Part shown: in pieces, positions 22,789 through 35,509 of the stretch
Layout: every line of letters starts with the position of its first letter
How positions within the stretch are numbered: position 1 is the first letter of the stretch
Assembly: GCF_000002235.5 (NCBI RefSeq)
Contig: NW_022145610.1
Span: 33,939,807-34,003,806, forward strand
Direction of reading: 5' to 3'
Source of the DNA: Strongylocentrotus purpuratus
Lineage: Eukaryota > Echinodermata > Echinoidea > Camarodonta > Strongylocentrotidae
Length of the DNA: 64,000 nucleotides
Notes under the pieces: model-generated
Seen by the model: the letters and a program-made list of their open reading frames with translations, nothing else
Told to the model about the DNA's origin: nothing
The model's database searches: none
Program-made: the position numbers and the translations under genes

Positions 22789-25700
22789 GTAAGTCAAGTC
22801 AGTTTCTCGACTAGTCACCTCTTAATATGCAGCCATAGAGATATTTCTCCTGTACAAGTTCTGTTTACTTATTTTCATAATATGTGCTATCAAATTAAGC
22901 CATGCATGCTCTATAAGTGAGCAATATAGAAAAGGAAAGCCTGATTTTTTTTTTATAGTCCATTATCAAATGTCGACACTCTCAAGCTGTCTAATGAGAC
23001 CATTAGGGGTTAAAAGTACGAACTAATTTTGTGTTTTTCATTTGGTAGTCTTTGAACGCTGTCTCTTTTCTGTGATAGATGTGTTTGCTCAAAGGAAAAT
23101 TGTTGACTCTCTTAAGAATATGGTACATGAATAATCCTTTTATTTACTGATACATGAATAATCCTTTTATTAATATGAAAATGATTAGAATTTCTATCCT
23201 CTCTGCTTGCTCATTCTGAAGCAGTGCAAACCAAAGAACTATGACAAGTTACGGAAGAAGTTCCAACAAATGGCGCAACAGAAGGCCCAGCTCAACCGAA
23301 AGACGAGGGCCGAAAAACAGGCGCTCAAGGCAGCCAGGGAGGCCATGAAGGCGGAGAGAGAGTCCAAGGGTCTGAAAGGATCAGGGGGAAGCGCTGGAGG
23401 AGGGGGAAGCTCCGGAGGTATGTCTGGGAAGCACCATGGGGGAGAGGTACGGACACTCAAACCTCAGACTGCTCAGCTGATAGAGGTCCTCCAGCAGACA
23501 GAGTCTGCAGTTCTCAAGGTAAGGCTAATGCAAATGATCTATGAAACTTTTTATCCTCATACCTTTAAATACCTTGTCTGACATTGCCCTAAGAAAGAAA
23601 AAAAAATCCAGAATGAAAACAAAGGATGAACCTAAGATGTAATATTAAGATATGCATCTCTTAAATTGATTGATCTTGGAGGAACCTATTGTAAACTAGC
23701 TTGGAATCTTTCAGATTTGTGTGAATTATTTGTGAGAAAAATCCATTCATCTGGAGAATATTATTTTATAGAGCTTAATTCAGTAACATACAAGTATAAA
23801 TTTATAACTTAGTAGCCTTTAGGAAGAGTCTTTGGAAAACTACAGGAATTTTTTGTTGTTAAAAGGTTGGCAGTGTTATATCAGATGCTTCCTTTGTGTA
23901 AAATTAACTAATCCAAATTGTATGATATGGAAATGTGATTACCTAAGTTAAAATGCACGACTGGGATTGTTAAAGAGCCTGCACTTAGGCCTATCTAGAA
24001 TATTTTGATAATCATGAACCTAACCTAGTAATCTGATTTATCTTCGGGTTTTTTTAAACTTCGTACATAATGTTATCGGTTCTGGCATCAGATATCACAG
24101 CTATCAAATTTGTGGAGTTTGATCAGTACTTGGTAATCTGAAGTGTTGTATGTAGTGCCTATGTAACCCCCTGTTCAGACTATACCATTCATTGTATTGC
24201 CAAATGAGAATCATATACATGTAGCTATAGAATACCTTTTTTCTTTTTCTGAACTTATAAAGGAACATCATAAAATGAAACTTTTTCAGGGAAAAAATTA
24301 CTTTCAAAATTTTGGGGGCTACTTTTGAAGCTTGCTTGCATGAAAATAACACTCTTCGATTTGTTTCGTATTGAACTCTATGCAAATTTTGTCGGGCTCT
24401 TTCTTGACTTTCGGGGGCTCTTTTTAGCATTTCGGGGGCTAATTCGCCCCGAGCCCCTGTGTATTTTTTTCACTGAACAAAAATCACTGCATTGCCTCCA
24501 ACAAAAACTAGGTAAAGAATTGGGTTCTTGATCTGCCTAGTCTGAGTGTCATATATCGTACAAAAATGTTTCAACTGGGCAAGGCTTATCATAATTGTGC
24601 ACTGACGATTGACCAGCTGTCGAGTCCGCTTTACCTCTTCAATACTAGTTTCTATATACAGTCAAACCTGCTTTAGCGACCACCTGTGTACAAAGGCCAC
24701 ATTTGTTGTTTCCCTTGAAAATGGTTTCTCATTGAATCATGTACAAGAGGAACCTGACTACAAAGACCACATGTCTACAAAGGCCACTTTTTGTGTTTCC
24801 CTTGGGTGGTCGCTATAGACAGGTTTGACTGTATATCGTTTTTGTATACAATGTAGTTATTCTAGTGTGTATGCCCCTTTCGCTATGTTGTGACTCGTTA
24901 TAGTTATACAACATTTTTTTACCGGTATACAAGTTTTGAATAAATTTCACCCAGTGTGAACAGGCTTCTTGAAACAAAATAGCCTTGCCCTTGGCTCAGT
25001 GCCCTTGAAATTATGTAGGTCACATGGTGTATGTTTACATTCTAAATATAATCATAACTGAGAGTAAATACTGTTTCTATGTGTATTTAGCACACATGCC
25101 ATTTGAACCCTTATAATCTGGGGTATTCTTGTTGAATAGAAGTCTCAAAGGTAGACAAAGATAGGGATATTTAAACCTTCTCAGGAATTGTGTTGAAGCT
25201 TGCTTCTTTATGTTTATGAAAAGGGAAGAACATAGTTGTAAATTTCTGTGCTGAGCTCATTTATATCGAGATAATTTTTTAAGAAAATGAATTGGTGGAA
25301 TATCATTAACACTTCAATTACAAAAGAGCATATCATGAGACATATCTCAATTATATTGCATTATTTTGTCTTCATATCATTAAGTATTTACCCTTCAGTA
25401 ACTCTGTCATGTAAACCATCAGTTCAAGAATTCAGAGTCTTCTGTCTGTGTGTTCTAATGGATATGATTAATGATATACAAGTATGATGTCTTATGTCAC
25501 ATGTACATTTTATTTATTTTTCACTGTGAATAATGCATGTAAACGCAACAAATGTCCTTTTGGATCAATAAATTGAATTGAATTGAATTTATATTTCCTT
25601 TTTTTGGATGGCTCCATATTCAATATAACTTTTCTATTGCTTCCACTAATAGGTGGCAGAAAAGGAAGGTGTGAACCTGAAAGAGCACAGATACTCTGAC

Positions 25701-28700
25701 CTGCCTGCCACCATGGAGCTGGATGACTTCCGTCGTCTCCAGTGTCGCCTTGGCGAAGAGCTGGTGTTCCACCTTGTCCAGTGGGTCAAGCACCTACCCT
25801 TCTTCACCCAGCTCTCGGCCGTAGAGCACACCCACCTCCTCAAGACCAAGTGGCTTGACCTCATGCTCCTCTGCACCATCAGCAGGGCAATGCACTTCAA
25901 GCAACCACTGGTCAACAGCAGCGTGTCCAGTGGCATGAGCGGGAAGTCCAGTGGTGGGATGGACGTTGGTCTGAGCTTCGAGCAGTGCACACACAAGAAC
26001 CTACTCCTCCTGCAGGAATGCATGAACAAAACCCTAGACCTGAGGCTTGATATGGACGTCTTCAGGGACGAGATGGGCGAGGTCGTCGAGAAGGTCACCA
26101 AGCTTGCGGCTTCCTTCAGAACACTGGGGGTCACCAGGAACGAGTACCTTCTCCTCAAGGTCATCCTATTTCTGGATCAAAGTGAGTGAAGTGACCATAC
26201 ATCAGGATGGTTCTTTTTACTTTCCTATAATATACAGTTAATAATAATAATAATATATAACATTTATTAGGCGCTTAATACAGGTGTTTCTAAGCGCACC
26301 ATTGTCTTGACTTAAAATTACCAACTAAAACTTGTAATAAACACAAAAAATATAAATATGTTCTTTATTCAATAAATCAAGCATATATATAATAACAAAA
26401 TAAAAATGAGAACAAACATAAGGTCAAACAAAGATACGGTCAAACATGAGATCAAACAAAATATCAAACTAACAAAGAATAAGATGGTGTGCACCTCCTT
26501 TGACTGACTCACAACTGCATAACGAGTTCAGAAGTTCAAAAACTTCTATACTAAATTGGTTAACCAATTCTTTGCTTTTGTAAATTTTATGTCTTTAAAA
26601 AGATATTTGCTGTCTTTTAAAAGATATTTCCTTAGTTATATGAAAAGAGATCTTTGAAGTTGATATGATTTTCGTTTGCTCTATGATAGAATTCTTATTA
26701 AAAAAATTAAATTGTTTGGTTGTAATGAATAGAATGCAGCAGAATACACTAGGATATAAAATAACTAAGACCAGGATTTCCACCCATGGTTCTTCTTGTA
26801 GCTGGTCATATTTTACCTAGAAAGAAATTGTCTTTTTCTACATATGGCGAATAACTCTTTTCAACCTGAACAATGGGACAGTTGGAATTTGTTTCAATTG
26901 GCTTCCACTTAAAGGCACATCCCATTCAGGTCACTCTGTTCATGTCTATTCCTAGCGCTTCAGATTACAGGTAATTTACATTGTTCCCACATTTAGACCT
27001 GCCATATCCGGCTTTACAGTGCCAAGATAAACAGTGGTGCAGCTAGCGCTTTCCCTTGTAAGATGAGGCCATCTTGTGAAGGTCAATGGGTTTCCTCATA
27101 AACGCAGTCAATGGCTTCCTGGGAAGGTTCTTGACCTAGGTGGAATTATTATGGGAAGGCCTGGGAACGGGCCATCAAAGAACCTTGATAGTCAGTATGT
27201 TTATTGTGAAAAAAACATAAAGGACAATCTTGGTATAGCCATGTTACCATGTAGATAGATAGAGTGATATATAGATGGATAGATAGATGGTAGAGTAGAT
27301 AGAGAGATGGATGGATTATTCAATCATTGGATAAACAGATAGATGAGCAAATGAATAGATGGATATCCAGTATGCTTATTTGTTTTGTTGGTGAAAAATA
27401 TACCAAAGGACATTTCTGCAATAGCCATGTAGATAGATAGATAGATTGATATTAGAAGAGGATAGATGGATGGATGGATACATACATGTAGACAGATTGA
27501 TTGAGTGGTGTGTTCATAGGTATACACACATACACAAATGAATATTATATGTGATAAAAACATACACTGAATTCAGCTTAAGATACATGTGAGAGTGGTA
27601 TGCAAATGGAGAGTAACATGTTTAGTGATTGATATTCGATAAAGATAAAGGTACACTGTTCATTGGATTATTAACATTTTTATGTCATGATTAGATAAAT
27701 GCTATTACAAAACATTTTAAGAGTTAATGAATTAATAGCTTCACTGGATATGCAAGATACAAGTTAATGAAGAGTAAGAGATGCATATGCTTGAATGGGA
27801 AATTAATGGTCGTTCGATAAAGATGGGTGTTATAGATACACACCTATAAATGAATTGGTTTATGGTTCAGTGAAATTGATGAGAGTTTTATTACCAATAT
27901 TTATAGCTATTCAGACCACAGTATTGTAAATAGGATATAATGGTATCACTTGCAACTATTCCACAGCTGGACATACAAAATGAATACCGTACAATAAACC
28001 TGTTCAACACTAAAGTTATTGTTAACCATTCAAGTTAAGTGTAAAGTGAAACCTGTGTATGGTATTATCTTTGATTAATTGTGTACTTATGGTACAGATA
28101 TGGTTAAATATGGTTTAATGAGACCTATCTTGACATGAGAACCATGCCTGTTTGTGCTTCATCTTGCAAACAAACTTTGACTATGAAGCACGTGGCCTTA
28201 TTTCCTTCAAGGCTGTGTCCTGCCTTCCCTACGTGATGAAGCCATTTGTTCTGCAACAGAATCAAGATTAAAGAATAGCAGTCAATAAAGATGCAAATTA
28301 CTAAAGCTTTTCGTCTTGTACTCATCAGAGTAAACCGAAAGAGTAACTTCTTGGTATAACAACAGAAAGCTGAAATCATTTTAGTATTGTCAGATATCCA
28401 CTTTCTATTCTATTCTGGCTAATTACTCTGAGAAGTAAGAGACACAAAGTTTCAGTATGTCTTTATTCGCTTAAAATATTCTTTTATTTTTGTAGAACCT
28501 ATCATCTCTTCAAAATTGACATTCATTGCGGTCGAATCAAGTTAGAAATTTACATGTACCTTGCCATCATGAGCAGTACCCATAAATGTGCAATCAGCGT
28601 TGTGTATTTGCAAGTATGCACTAGCTATGCAAAGTTGGTTAGGATTCAGGTCGTCTGCCACTTAGATCATACCTTAGCGCTTCCTGGTGCATTGGGTGAC

Positions 28701-30578
28701 TATAAATGACACTCTGTTCAATTAATTCACCTCAGTCGTGCTCAAATTACATTGTCACAATCATGGATACATACATATTGTTTACACATTCAATAGCATT
28801 TCCTCATTGCAGTCACGGTTATGAGAGATTGGAAATTCATATTAACTGTATTTCTAACTTAACTGGAAATACAGGGTTATGTTTTCCTTCACACTCGAGG
28901 TGTAAACAATGAGCACTTCCTTTCACATTAAAGGTCTTAGTATAGTGTCAGATATCCATGAAATGGGCTATTAAACCAAATCAGTAAAGAGATCATTTAG
29001 GTAGCAAGAAGAGCAAACATTTAGTGAAGTAGGCCGGGGCTGTATTCAACAGAACTGAAAGTGGGAGAATATTGATTTGATTTGTCAAGCTCAGATGAGT
29101 ATATCTCGTAGACAGAGCAGACAATGATCAATAATATGTCACTCTTTGTTATTCTTGATAATAACGCTAGGGGATACAATGTTTATAACTCAAATGTTGG
29201 GTATATTGAATGTCTAGTTTACTGTTACTATATCAATTTAGACAGACATTTTCATATAGGTTACACTCAGGCAGAATAGAGGTTAGCTGGGCTATGCTTC
29301 CAAGCAAATGGATTTTTCCTTTTAATGAAAGTGGGCCTAGGAGAGTCTGGTATAGGTAGACTACTTTTTTCAGAGTAAGGGGGGGGGGGTACTACTCCTA
29401 ACAACCATGTGACATACAGTAGTTGTAGTCATGATACACAGACAATTTACTTTTGATGAAACTTTCAGTATCACACTCTGTTTATGGACTACTAGGGATA
29501 TCCTTCACCTATAGGCCTATACATGCCAGGGTATTTGTTTCACTATGAAACCAATTTAGATGATAATAACCCCAAACAGATAGAGCTACTAGGTCTGTGT
29601 GCAGTTCATTCACAGTCTGTACACTCCCTCCTGGGAGCAACCCATTTTGGCATTTATTAGCTCCGATATTCCTCCAATTCCCAGGGATGCTTTATAAATT
29701 ACAGTCTGCCTCCCTTCCCTCCCTCCCCATTCTTCATCAGTCAAGGTAGGCCATCGGCCTGCAGCTATTATCTCTCTCTCCATGACATTTATCATCAGCT
29801 ATCTCCTATAGTATAGCCCCCTCTAAGTGGGGAAGGCTAGACAGGGTCAGCCTATCAGATCTGAGTTGATTTATAGTCCTGAGGAAGGCCATGCAAAGAA
29901 GGACATCTAGTGGTTTGATGTTGATGGCCCTGGCCACTGTCATGTTATTTTATTTTGTTATGTATAGAATGATAATTCTTCCTTGAAGCATTTAAGTTGC
30001 AGGTATTTGTGGCTATTTAAGATGTTGTTGATTAAGCTGGGTCAGTTTAATGAGTTGATTTTTGCTGTTGTCAAAATTTATTCTGAACTAATGGTCTAAT
30101 TTTATTTTTCCCTTCTCTCTCTCAAATTCTTATCAACTGTCCCTTCTCTTTCACCTTCTCTCTCTCTCCTTCACCTACTCTTTTTCCTTCACCTACTGTT
30201 TCCTTTACCTTCTCTTTCCCCATCCCTCTTCCTCTCTCTATCTTCCTCTCTTCCTCTTCCTCTCTCTCCCTCTCCATTTTATTCTATTTCTGTCTTCCTC
30301 TCGCTCCCCCTCTCTTCCAACCCTCAGCAGGCAAGCCGTTCAGCGAACAGATCCGGTCAGTCCAGGAGCCCTATATCTTGGCCCTGAAGGACTTCATGGA
30401 AGCTAACAACCAACCAGGACGCTTTGATGACTTCCTCTCTCAGCTCCCAGAGCTCCATGCTAGCTCCAAGCTCCTGCTTCATAGCAAGCTTCTCTACATG
30501 CCCTACCTGCTGAATGCCATCGCTGGAGTGGGTCCTAATGGAGCTACCCCATCGGCACTGTCTCCGTCATCGTCATAG
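22736..30578 (+). CDS. NR6A1: NR6A-type orphan nuclear receptor (GCNF/HR4 group), C-terminal part
   Basis: Four exons (22736-22788, 23225-23518, 25653-26181, 30331-30578) join in frame to about 374 residues and a TAG stop. The first exon encodes AVREDRMPGGRN, the segment right after the second zinc finger that marks the GCNF/HR4 subfamily. Next come a basic, Lys/Gln-rich helical stretch and a Gly/Ser-rich hinge. The ligand-binding domain follows, with the helix-3 region GEELVFHLVQWVKHLPFF, LLKTKWLDLMLL, a helix 7-9 region with NEYLLLKVILFLDQ, and LPELHASSKLLLHSKLLYMP near the end. After LLNAIAG only a short Ser/Pro tail remains, with no AF-2 helix. Known members bind DR0-type AGGTCA repeats as nuclear repressors. 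The DNA-binding domain and start are outside the window. Subfamily placement is from memory of family motifs. HR4-like and GCNF-like members form one clade here. Confidence 0.9.
23124..23171. repeat. 21-bp direct repeat in intron
   Basis: tacatgaataatcctttta with following tt occurs at 23124-23144 and 23151-23171, just upstream of an NR6A-like acceptor. Confidence 0.8.
23225..23518 (+). CDS. NR6A1: NR6A-like exon: basic helix and Gly/Ser hinge
   Basis: 98 codons from CKPKNYDKLRKKFQQMAQQK through a Lys/Ala/Glu-rich helical stretch, a GSGGSAGGGGSSGG linker and LIEVLQQTESAVLK, with donor gtaagg. The acceptor is a tandem aag/cag site. Use of the first AG would start the exon at 23222 and add one Gln. 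Confidence 0.88.
24655..24836. mobile_element. MITE, cagtcaaacctg family, copy 2
   Basis: Perfect 16-bp terminal inverted repeats, tatacagtcaaacctg and caggtttgactgtata, bound a 182-bp non-coding element in the second NR6A-like intron of the window. A TA target duplication is possible but cannot be separated from the repeat end. Confidence 0.85.
25500..25592 (+). mobile_element. LINE/SINE 3' end with attgaattga tail
   Basis: A segment ending ggatcaataaattgaattga, with the ttgaa unit repeated at the end, is typical of CR1/L2-type retroposon 3' ends. It stops about 60 bp before the next exon. Confidence 0.45.
25653..26181 (+). CDS. NR6A1: NR6A-like exon: ligand-binding domain, helices 3 to ~9
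   Basis: The acceptor is cactaatag and the donor is gtgagt. The exon begins VAEKEGVNLKEHRYSDLP and encodes GEELVFHLVQWVKHLPFF (helix 3 signature), a Ser/Gly loop SSVSSGMSGKSSGGM between helices, then MGEVVEKVTKLAASF and NEYLLLKVILFLDQ. It ends in phase 1. Codon use is GC-richer than the surrounding introns. The GTG at its start is a Val codon, not a start. Confidence 0.92.
26237..26310 (-). mobile_element. ATT-tailed short retroposon 3' end
   Basis: On the minus strand a tgcgcttagaaacacctg phrase runs into agcgcc and then an (ATT)n tail. The 9911-10010 segment has the same arrangement. The extent beyond 26310 is unclear. Confidence 0.5.
27193..27490. repeat. GATA/GATG array with diverged ~170-bp duplication
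   Basis: tagatagatagatgg-type repeats are interspersed with a phrase seen twice: cagtatgtttatt ... aaaggacaat ... atagccatg at about 27193-27262 and again at about 27367-27440. The period is about 170-175 bp. Confidence 0.6.
30113..30325 (+). promoter_or_regulatory. Very long polypyrimidine tract before last NR6A-like acceptor
   Basis: About 210 bases are mostly C and T (ttctctctct, cttcctctcttcc) and run straight into the tandem acceptor cagcag at 30325-30330. A tract this long can bind several polypyrimidine-binding proteins. Any effect on splicing is inference. Confidence 0.5.
30331..30578 (+). CDS. NR6A1: NR6A-like last coding exon: end of ligand-binding domain
   Basis: Encodes KPFSEQIRSVQEPYILALKD, FDDFLSQLPELHASSKLLLH and LLYMPYLLNAIAG, then a Gly/Pro/Ser tail and TAG at 30576-30578. 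The acceptor is cagcag. The downstream site gives DQSKPF across the junction, the upstream one (exon from 30328) gives DQTGKPF. No AF-2 activation helix follows, as expected for a GCNF-type receptor. Confidence 0.92.
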
Positions 30579-31985
30579 CGACAGGAGGTTGAATGTGAGG
30601 AACTGTTAACAAGCTTGTAGCGGTGTCTCCTCCCCGTCCCACGAGCTTGGTGTCAGCTCCTGCTCAGTGACTCCTGCTACTTCCTTCCTCTCTCTATTCA
30701 TCCTCCCACCCGAGATGGAAACGGTCCAGAACCTCCTTGGTAACGATGCCACATCTCCATGGTAACAGACAATTTTGAGATAACTGGAGTCTTGCTGGCG
30801 CATTACCACACCCATCTGCAAGTCCCCTCTAATTCTCCAATCAATCCTCCAGGTGCAATCAAGGGATCAACATCCTTCCAAGGATAGATCGGACCTGTAC
30901 CCACCACGCCCTCCACCTGCCCCCCTTACCGGGCCTCTAGCACCCATCTCCTGGGCATTCTCTACCTCCAATGTGCTAGTGCTAGGGGGTTCAGTCGCAA
31001 CAGGTTCAGCAGGTGGTGTCATACAGGGTGATGAGATTCTGGGACGTGTAGGGAAAGGTCGTAGCTCGTTGTGCAACTCAACAAATATTTCAAAGAGAAA
31101 TGGTTTTACAGACTTCATTGTTTTCAATCCCTCGAAGCATTTTGTAGACGGATCCTAAAATAATTAATTGTCAGTACTGTTTTATATAATGAAAAAAAAG
31201 GAGAAGAATACTTCAGAAAATATGATTTTTTTTTGTTATTCAGAGCTTTAATTAATTTTGTATAATAGAATCTTATTTATACTTTTTTTAGGTCACTGAT
31301 GGAGAAGTAAAGATAAAACCAGTTTATTAAAAGAAATCGTCAGTTGATCAGAGGATTATAGTTCTTCCAAGTTCTCTTTGAAATATTTTCATGAGTTAGA
31401 AAATACCATTCTTTATATTCAAAATATGAAGAGTGAAAATGGAGAAAATGCAGTAAAAAAAAAAGAGGTGCAATCCATTGATATCTTACTCGTGTTGTCA
31501 AACAACAATTCTATTTATGATACGTGCTTGTTGAGGAGATATTCTCTCTGATTATTGTTCTTGTCTTCTATGTCTTCATTATGATAATATTGTAAATTGT
31601 TGATACGTCCTCATTTTTGCCTCAGGCTTTAAAAGAGGATGACGAGATCACGTCCTTCACGCCCTTCCACTTATTAACTCATGAAGTATCTTGATTGAAT
31701 ACATGTACCCACAAAAGCAAACATTTTCTAAAACCTTTTTGTAATGTAATCATGATGATTTGATGCATACTTTCCATCCCTATATTTCATGTTTTAAAAT
31801 GTAATGCCCACTTCCCACCTTGAACAAATAAATTTACAACTGAAAGATCAGAAAGGGCTGGTGGGCTGGTTACATATATGGGTTTTATGTCAAGCGCACT
31901 AAAGAAAATGATATACCCCAAATTGTTAAGTTGTTAAAGATCTGCTCACTCAAGCAATAAAAACGTTACACATTGTGCACTTTTC
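30579..31985 (+). other. NR6A1: NR6A-like 3' untranslated region (extent inferred)
   Basis: After the stop there are candidate poly(A) signals AATAAA at 31827-31832 and 31956-31961. The second is followed by T-rich and GT-rich sequence. No intron or competing ORF is evident. The end point is a guess from these signals. Confidence 0.5.
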
Positions 31986-34293
31986 ATTTTTGCAAGGCAT
32001 TTAAACCTTAATGTTTCTTGCTACCCAGGTATATGTGAAATTTACCTAGTAGGATACAAGATAGTTAGCCATATAAAGAAGGACTCCTTGGGCATGTCCA
32101 TTTATGAAATCCAAAGTATATACCCGTATGGCAACACTTTTACAAAAAGTGACTTTCTTCATACCTGTAAGTTCTTTTAAAGCTCATATGAAAAGAAGAT
32201 TGGGTTTGCACCGTTAAGGGTTTAAATTTTTTCTTGTGTAAGTGTGTGTTGGTCTTTGGTAAAATGTAAGCATTTAATCATTGAAAACAGGCGGGAGCTG
32301 GACTCCCTGTTATGTGTGCATAAATAAGCCACTAGCTATTTATAAGCCAATAGGATATCAGTGTATTTTAAGGCTCATGTCTCTCGTGCTCCGTCAGGGG
32401 AACAACTTTGTTGTAGAAATTGATTAATTCATTTAATTTCATGGTTAGAATTATCAAGCTTAATTAGCATGATGGTCAAATACCTGTACATGTTTTTGCC
32501 ATGTATACCCAGATACCCTCCAGTGTTAAATAGTTTTATCAGTGTCTAGTTTAATTGGGAGAGTCTACACTACTACAATTTGTTGAAGATTTAGAAGCTT
32601 AGACCCATCTTACAATAGTACTTCCATTAAAAAAAAACAGTCTTATTGAAAATTTATTATGAAAATGATATCAGTGACAAATACAAACGTAACTTGGGTA
32701 AAATGACTTGTTTTCAGGACTATATTATGAGATCTGAATTCTATTTAAACATGAACTACTGATTATATTTTTACTGTTTACCTGCTAATGGTATCAGTTT
32801 CTGCATAAAGATCTTTCTTAAAATCACAATTCTACTTGTAGGCTTTTTTATTTTAGGAATATGAAATACCAAGCCTGGTAAAATCTTAGAAATGTTACAA
32901 AACCCAAAAGTTTTGAGATGAACCAAAGGTACTAGGGCAAGAGGAAGACAGTGAAAATTAATATCCGTCCCAAAGTCAATATATGAACCCAAATTAATTG
33001 GTTTAGGAAGTGCAGAATGGCTTATCAATAGCGTCAGTGTTTCTTTGTGATTAAATTCACTAAAAATGATGTTCTTACTTATATTTTTTATCATCAAACA
33101 TGTCCTAAATTACGGTGCAAAGTTAAAATGAACAATTAACTTTGTTGAAATGCACAAAAGTTTGTTTTGAACAATAGATAATGAAGTCAGCATTTGGTCT
33201 GATATGTTTTCTGTGTTTCTTTGGTAATGAATGTTGTATCTTATTTTCGTAGAGATAGGATGTGACGATTGTAGAAATTATTCATGTTTGTGTCATTGGA
33301 ACAAAATTTCTGTTTTGAAAATGACTTATGGTTCGTCAAGAACAACAAAACCCACCGTAACATGGAGTATTAAACATCCAAAGAAGTTTTGTAAATGCAG
33401 AAATTTTATTGTACAGAATGTTCGTATAGAGCCCTAAGAAAACAAGTGCTTTAAATTTAAATAATTAAATGATGATGTGAAATTTGAAAGATGCATTTTG
33501 TTCCACTGTAAGTTTTACCAAAAAAATTACATTTCTGAATATGAATCCTTTGAATCTTTTCTTGCCTCTCCTTCTTTGCAGTCATCTTTTCTTCTTCCTT
33601 ACTCTTTTCTAGTTTCCTTATCTCACATGACCTGTGCTGTACACTATGTGGAAGTTAATTTTGTCGCTAAGGCGTCGTATCTCAATTAATTTTACTTCCT
33701 TCATCTTATTTAACAGGCAATCCATTTTGTGTTTCCTTGAAAAATGAAATAGAATAATGCAGGACACATCATTTTAATTCAAGATTGAACAAGTTAGTTT
33801 TCCCTGTTCTCTCATTTTTGTGCAAATCATCAATATTTTTTTCTCAGATTCAGTGTGCTCTATACAGATTTCTTCATTTTGTATTCAATTCATGCTTAAA
33901 TGTAAGAACATATGGGTACAATATATATGACTCTTCTAAATGTTATAAAAACAACCAATAGTTTGGTATGATATTCATCATATTATTAGAATGTTGTACC
34001 ATACTCGAACAGTTGGGTATGAAAATACAAAATGGATCAACTAAATAAAATCTTATATAAGTGATTGGATTGATTGTACAGCAAGTTTGTACATACATAT
34101 ATCTATGTAATATGTATATATATGAAAACATCTATGTTCAAATCAACAAGAATATGTCTCTGTGCTTAAATCAAGGTCTGGGGCTTTGAAATGATGTAAG
34201 AGTTCATGGTCTAATGATAAATTTTATTTAGAAATGTTTTGTGAGGGGGTGTTATATGCATTCACATCTATCCCAATTGTTAGATTGTCTATT

Positions 34294-34335
34294 GAGAGCC
34301 AGAAGGTTATTAGAATTAATGACCTTCTGACTCTG
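34294..34335. repeat. Short hairpin element, GAGCCAGAAGGGCA family, copy B
   Basis: gagagccagaaggttatt (34294-34311) pairs with aatgaccttctgactctg (34318-34335) around a 6-base loop, with about three mismatches. The arm motif is shared with copies at 3271 and 51208. Confidence 0.6.
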
Positions 34336-35204
34336 AGCAGACGACATATAGTTGCTTTGCACCAAGGTGTCATTAATCACCATGGTTACCCAGCATTAGG
34401 TGATATTGATATCACTGTCTAGGATTATTTCAAATTCAAGCAAAGCATTTGACTTATTTAAGCAAGGGAATCTGTGAACTTCTTGATAGGCATTGAAGAG
34501 ACAATCAGACCTCGTATTCTGTAAAGTGTACAGTTTTTGTCTTTAAAAAATTACAATATATCTTTCTTGTCACACACTACAGTACAATGAATGTATTTAT
34601 GAAGATTTATATGTCTGTTTTTTTCTTAAGTGATTTATTTTCAGTCGATGTATACTAGTGTCAGAGTTTAATGTACAAAGATGTAGAAAGTCTTCAATTC
34701 GATAAGTTATTATTTATTTTGATCTAGTGGGAGTCGAAGCAATTTGAAGTATATACAAGTGTCGGTCTCGTATTAAGGACCCTGTTCAGCGAAATTTTAT
34801 TCGTTTGGTCCAAGCAGTTATGTTTTTACTCATCATTTCTTTTTTAATGAATGAGTGCTATTATTTGAATTGTTCGTCATTCCAAAATTATATATTTCTT
34901 ATGACTATTTAGAGAGTGAAACAAATTCGTTTTTAATGTTCTAGATATGGATACTTGCTCTATTCGTCAAGGATGTTTGTCAAGTTTTCCTTACACTTTC
35001 TTGTCGGTATGAAACTATTCAGAAAGAAACGAATTTGAAGGGATGAAATGAGTGTTTGTAAATTGAAATGGTGTGAGTCAAAAATTAAATTGTATTGTGT
35101 GTTCATTGAAACAGATACTTGCTTCTCTTTCGTTGTTTTGTTTATAAGGTAACATTATGATGTCGTTGGGTAAGGAAGAATTCATTGATATATTGACTGA
35201 TTGA

Positions 35205-35470
35205 TTGGTTGAAGAATTGGTAAAATGATATTGATTGATTGATTGATGAAGGGATGAATGGATGGATGGATGGACTTGAAAATATCTTGATAGATGGATG
35301 GATGAATGAGTAGATAGATCTATTGATTGATTAATTTATCGATTGAAGAATTGGTTAAAAATTATGATTGATTGAATGACTGCTTGATTGATAGATTGAT
35401 GAATGGATGGATGGACTTGAAATTATCTTGATGGATGAATGAGTTGATTGGTTGATTGATCGATTTCTTG
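35205..35470. repeat. GATT/GATG array with ~135-bp higher-order duplication
   Basis: gattgattgatt and gatggatggatgg tracts are arranged in two similar blocks. Each has gaagaattggt followed by gaatggatggatgg, acttgaaa and atcttgat. The copies are diverged. Confidence 0.65.
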
Positions 35471-35509
35471 TGTTTTAGGTTGGTTGGTTCGTTGGCTGGT
35501 TAGTGAATA

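Noticed and set aside
24104..24430. 108-codon minus-strand frame
   Set aside because: Intronic to the NR6A-like gene, with no recognisable domain. It contains repeated gggggct phrases, so a dispersed repeat is more likely.
32771..33097. 108-codon minus-strand frame
   Set aside because: AT-rich with no motif, no repeat relation and no splice support.
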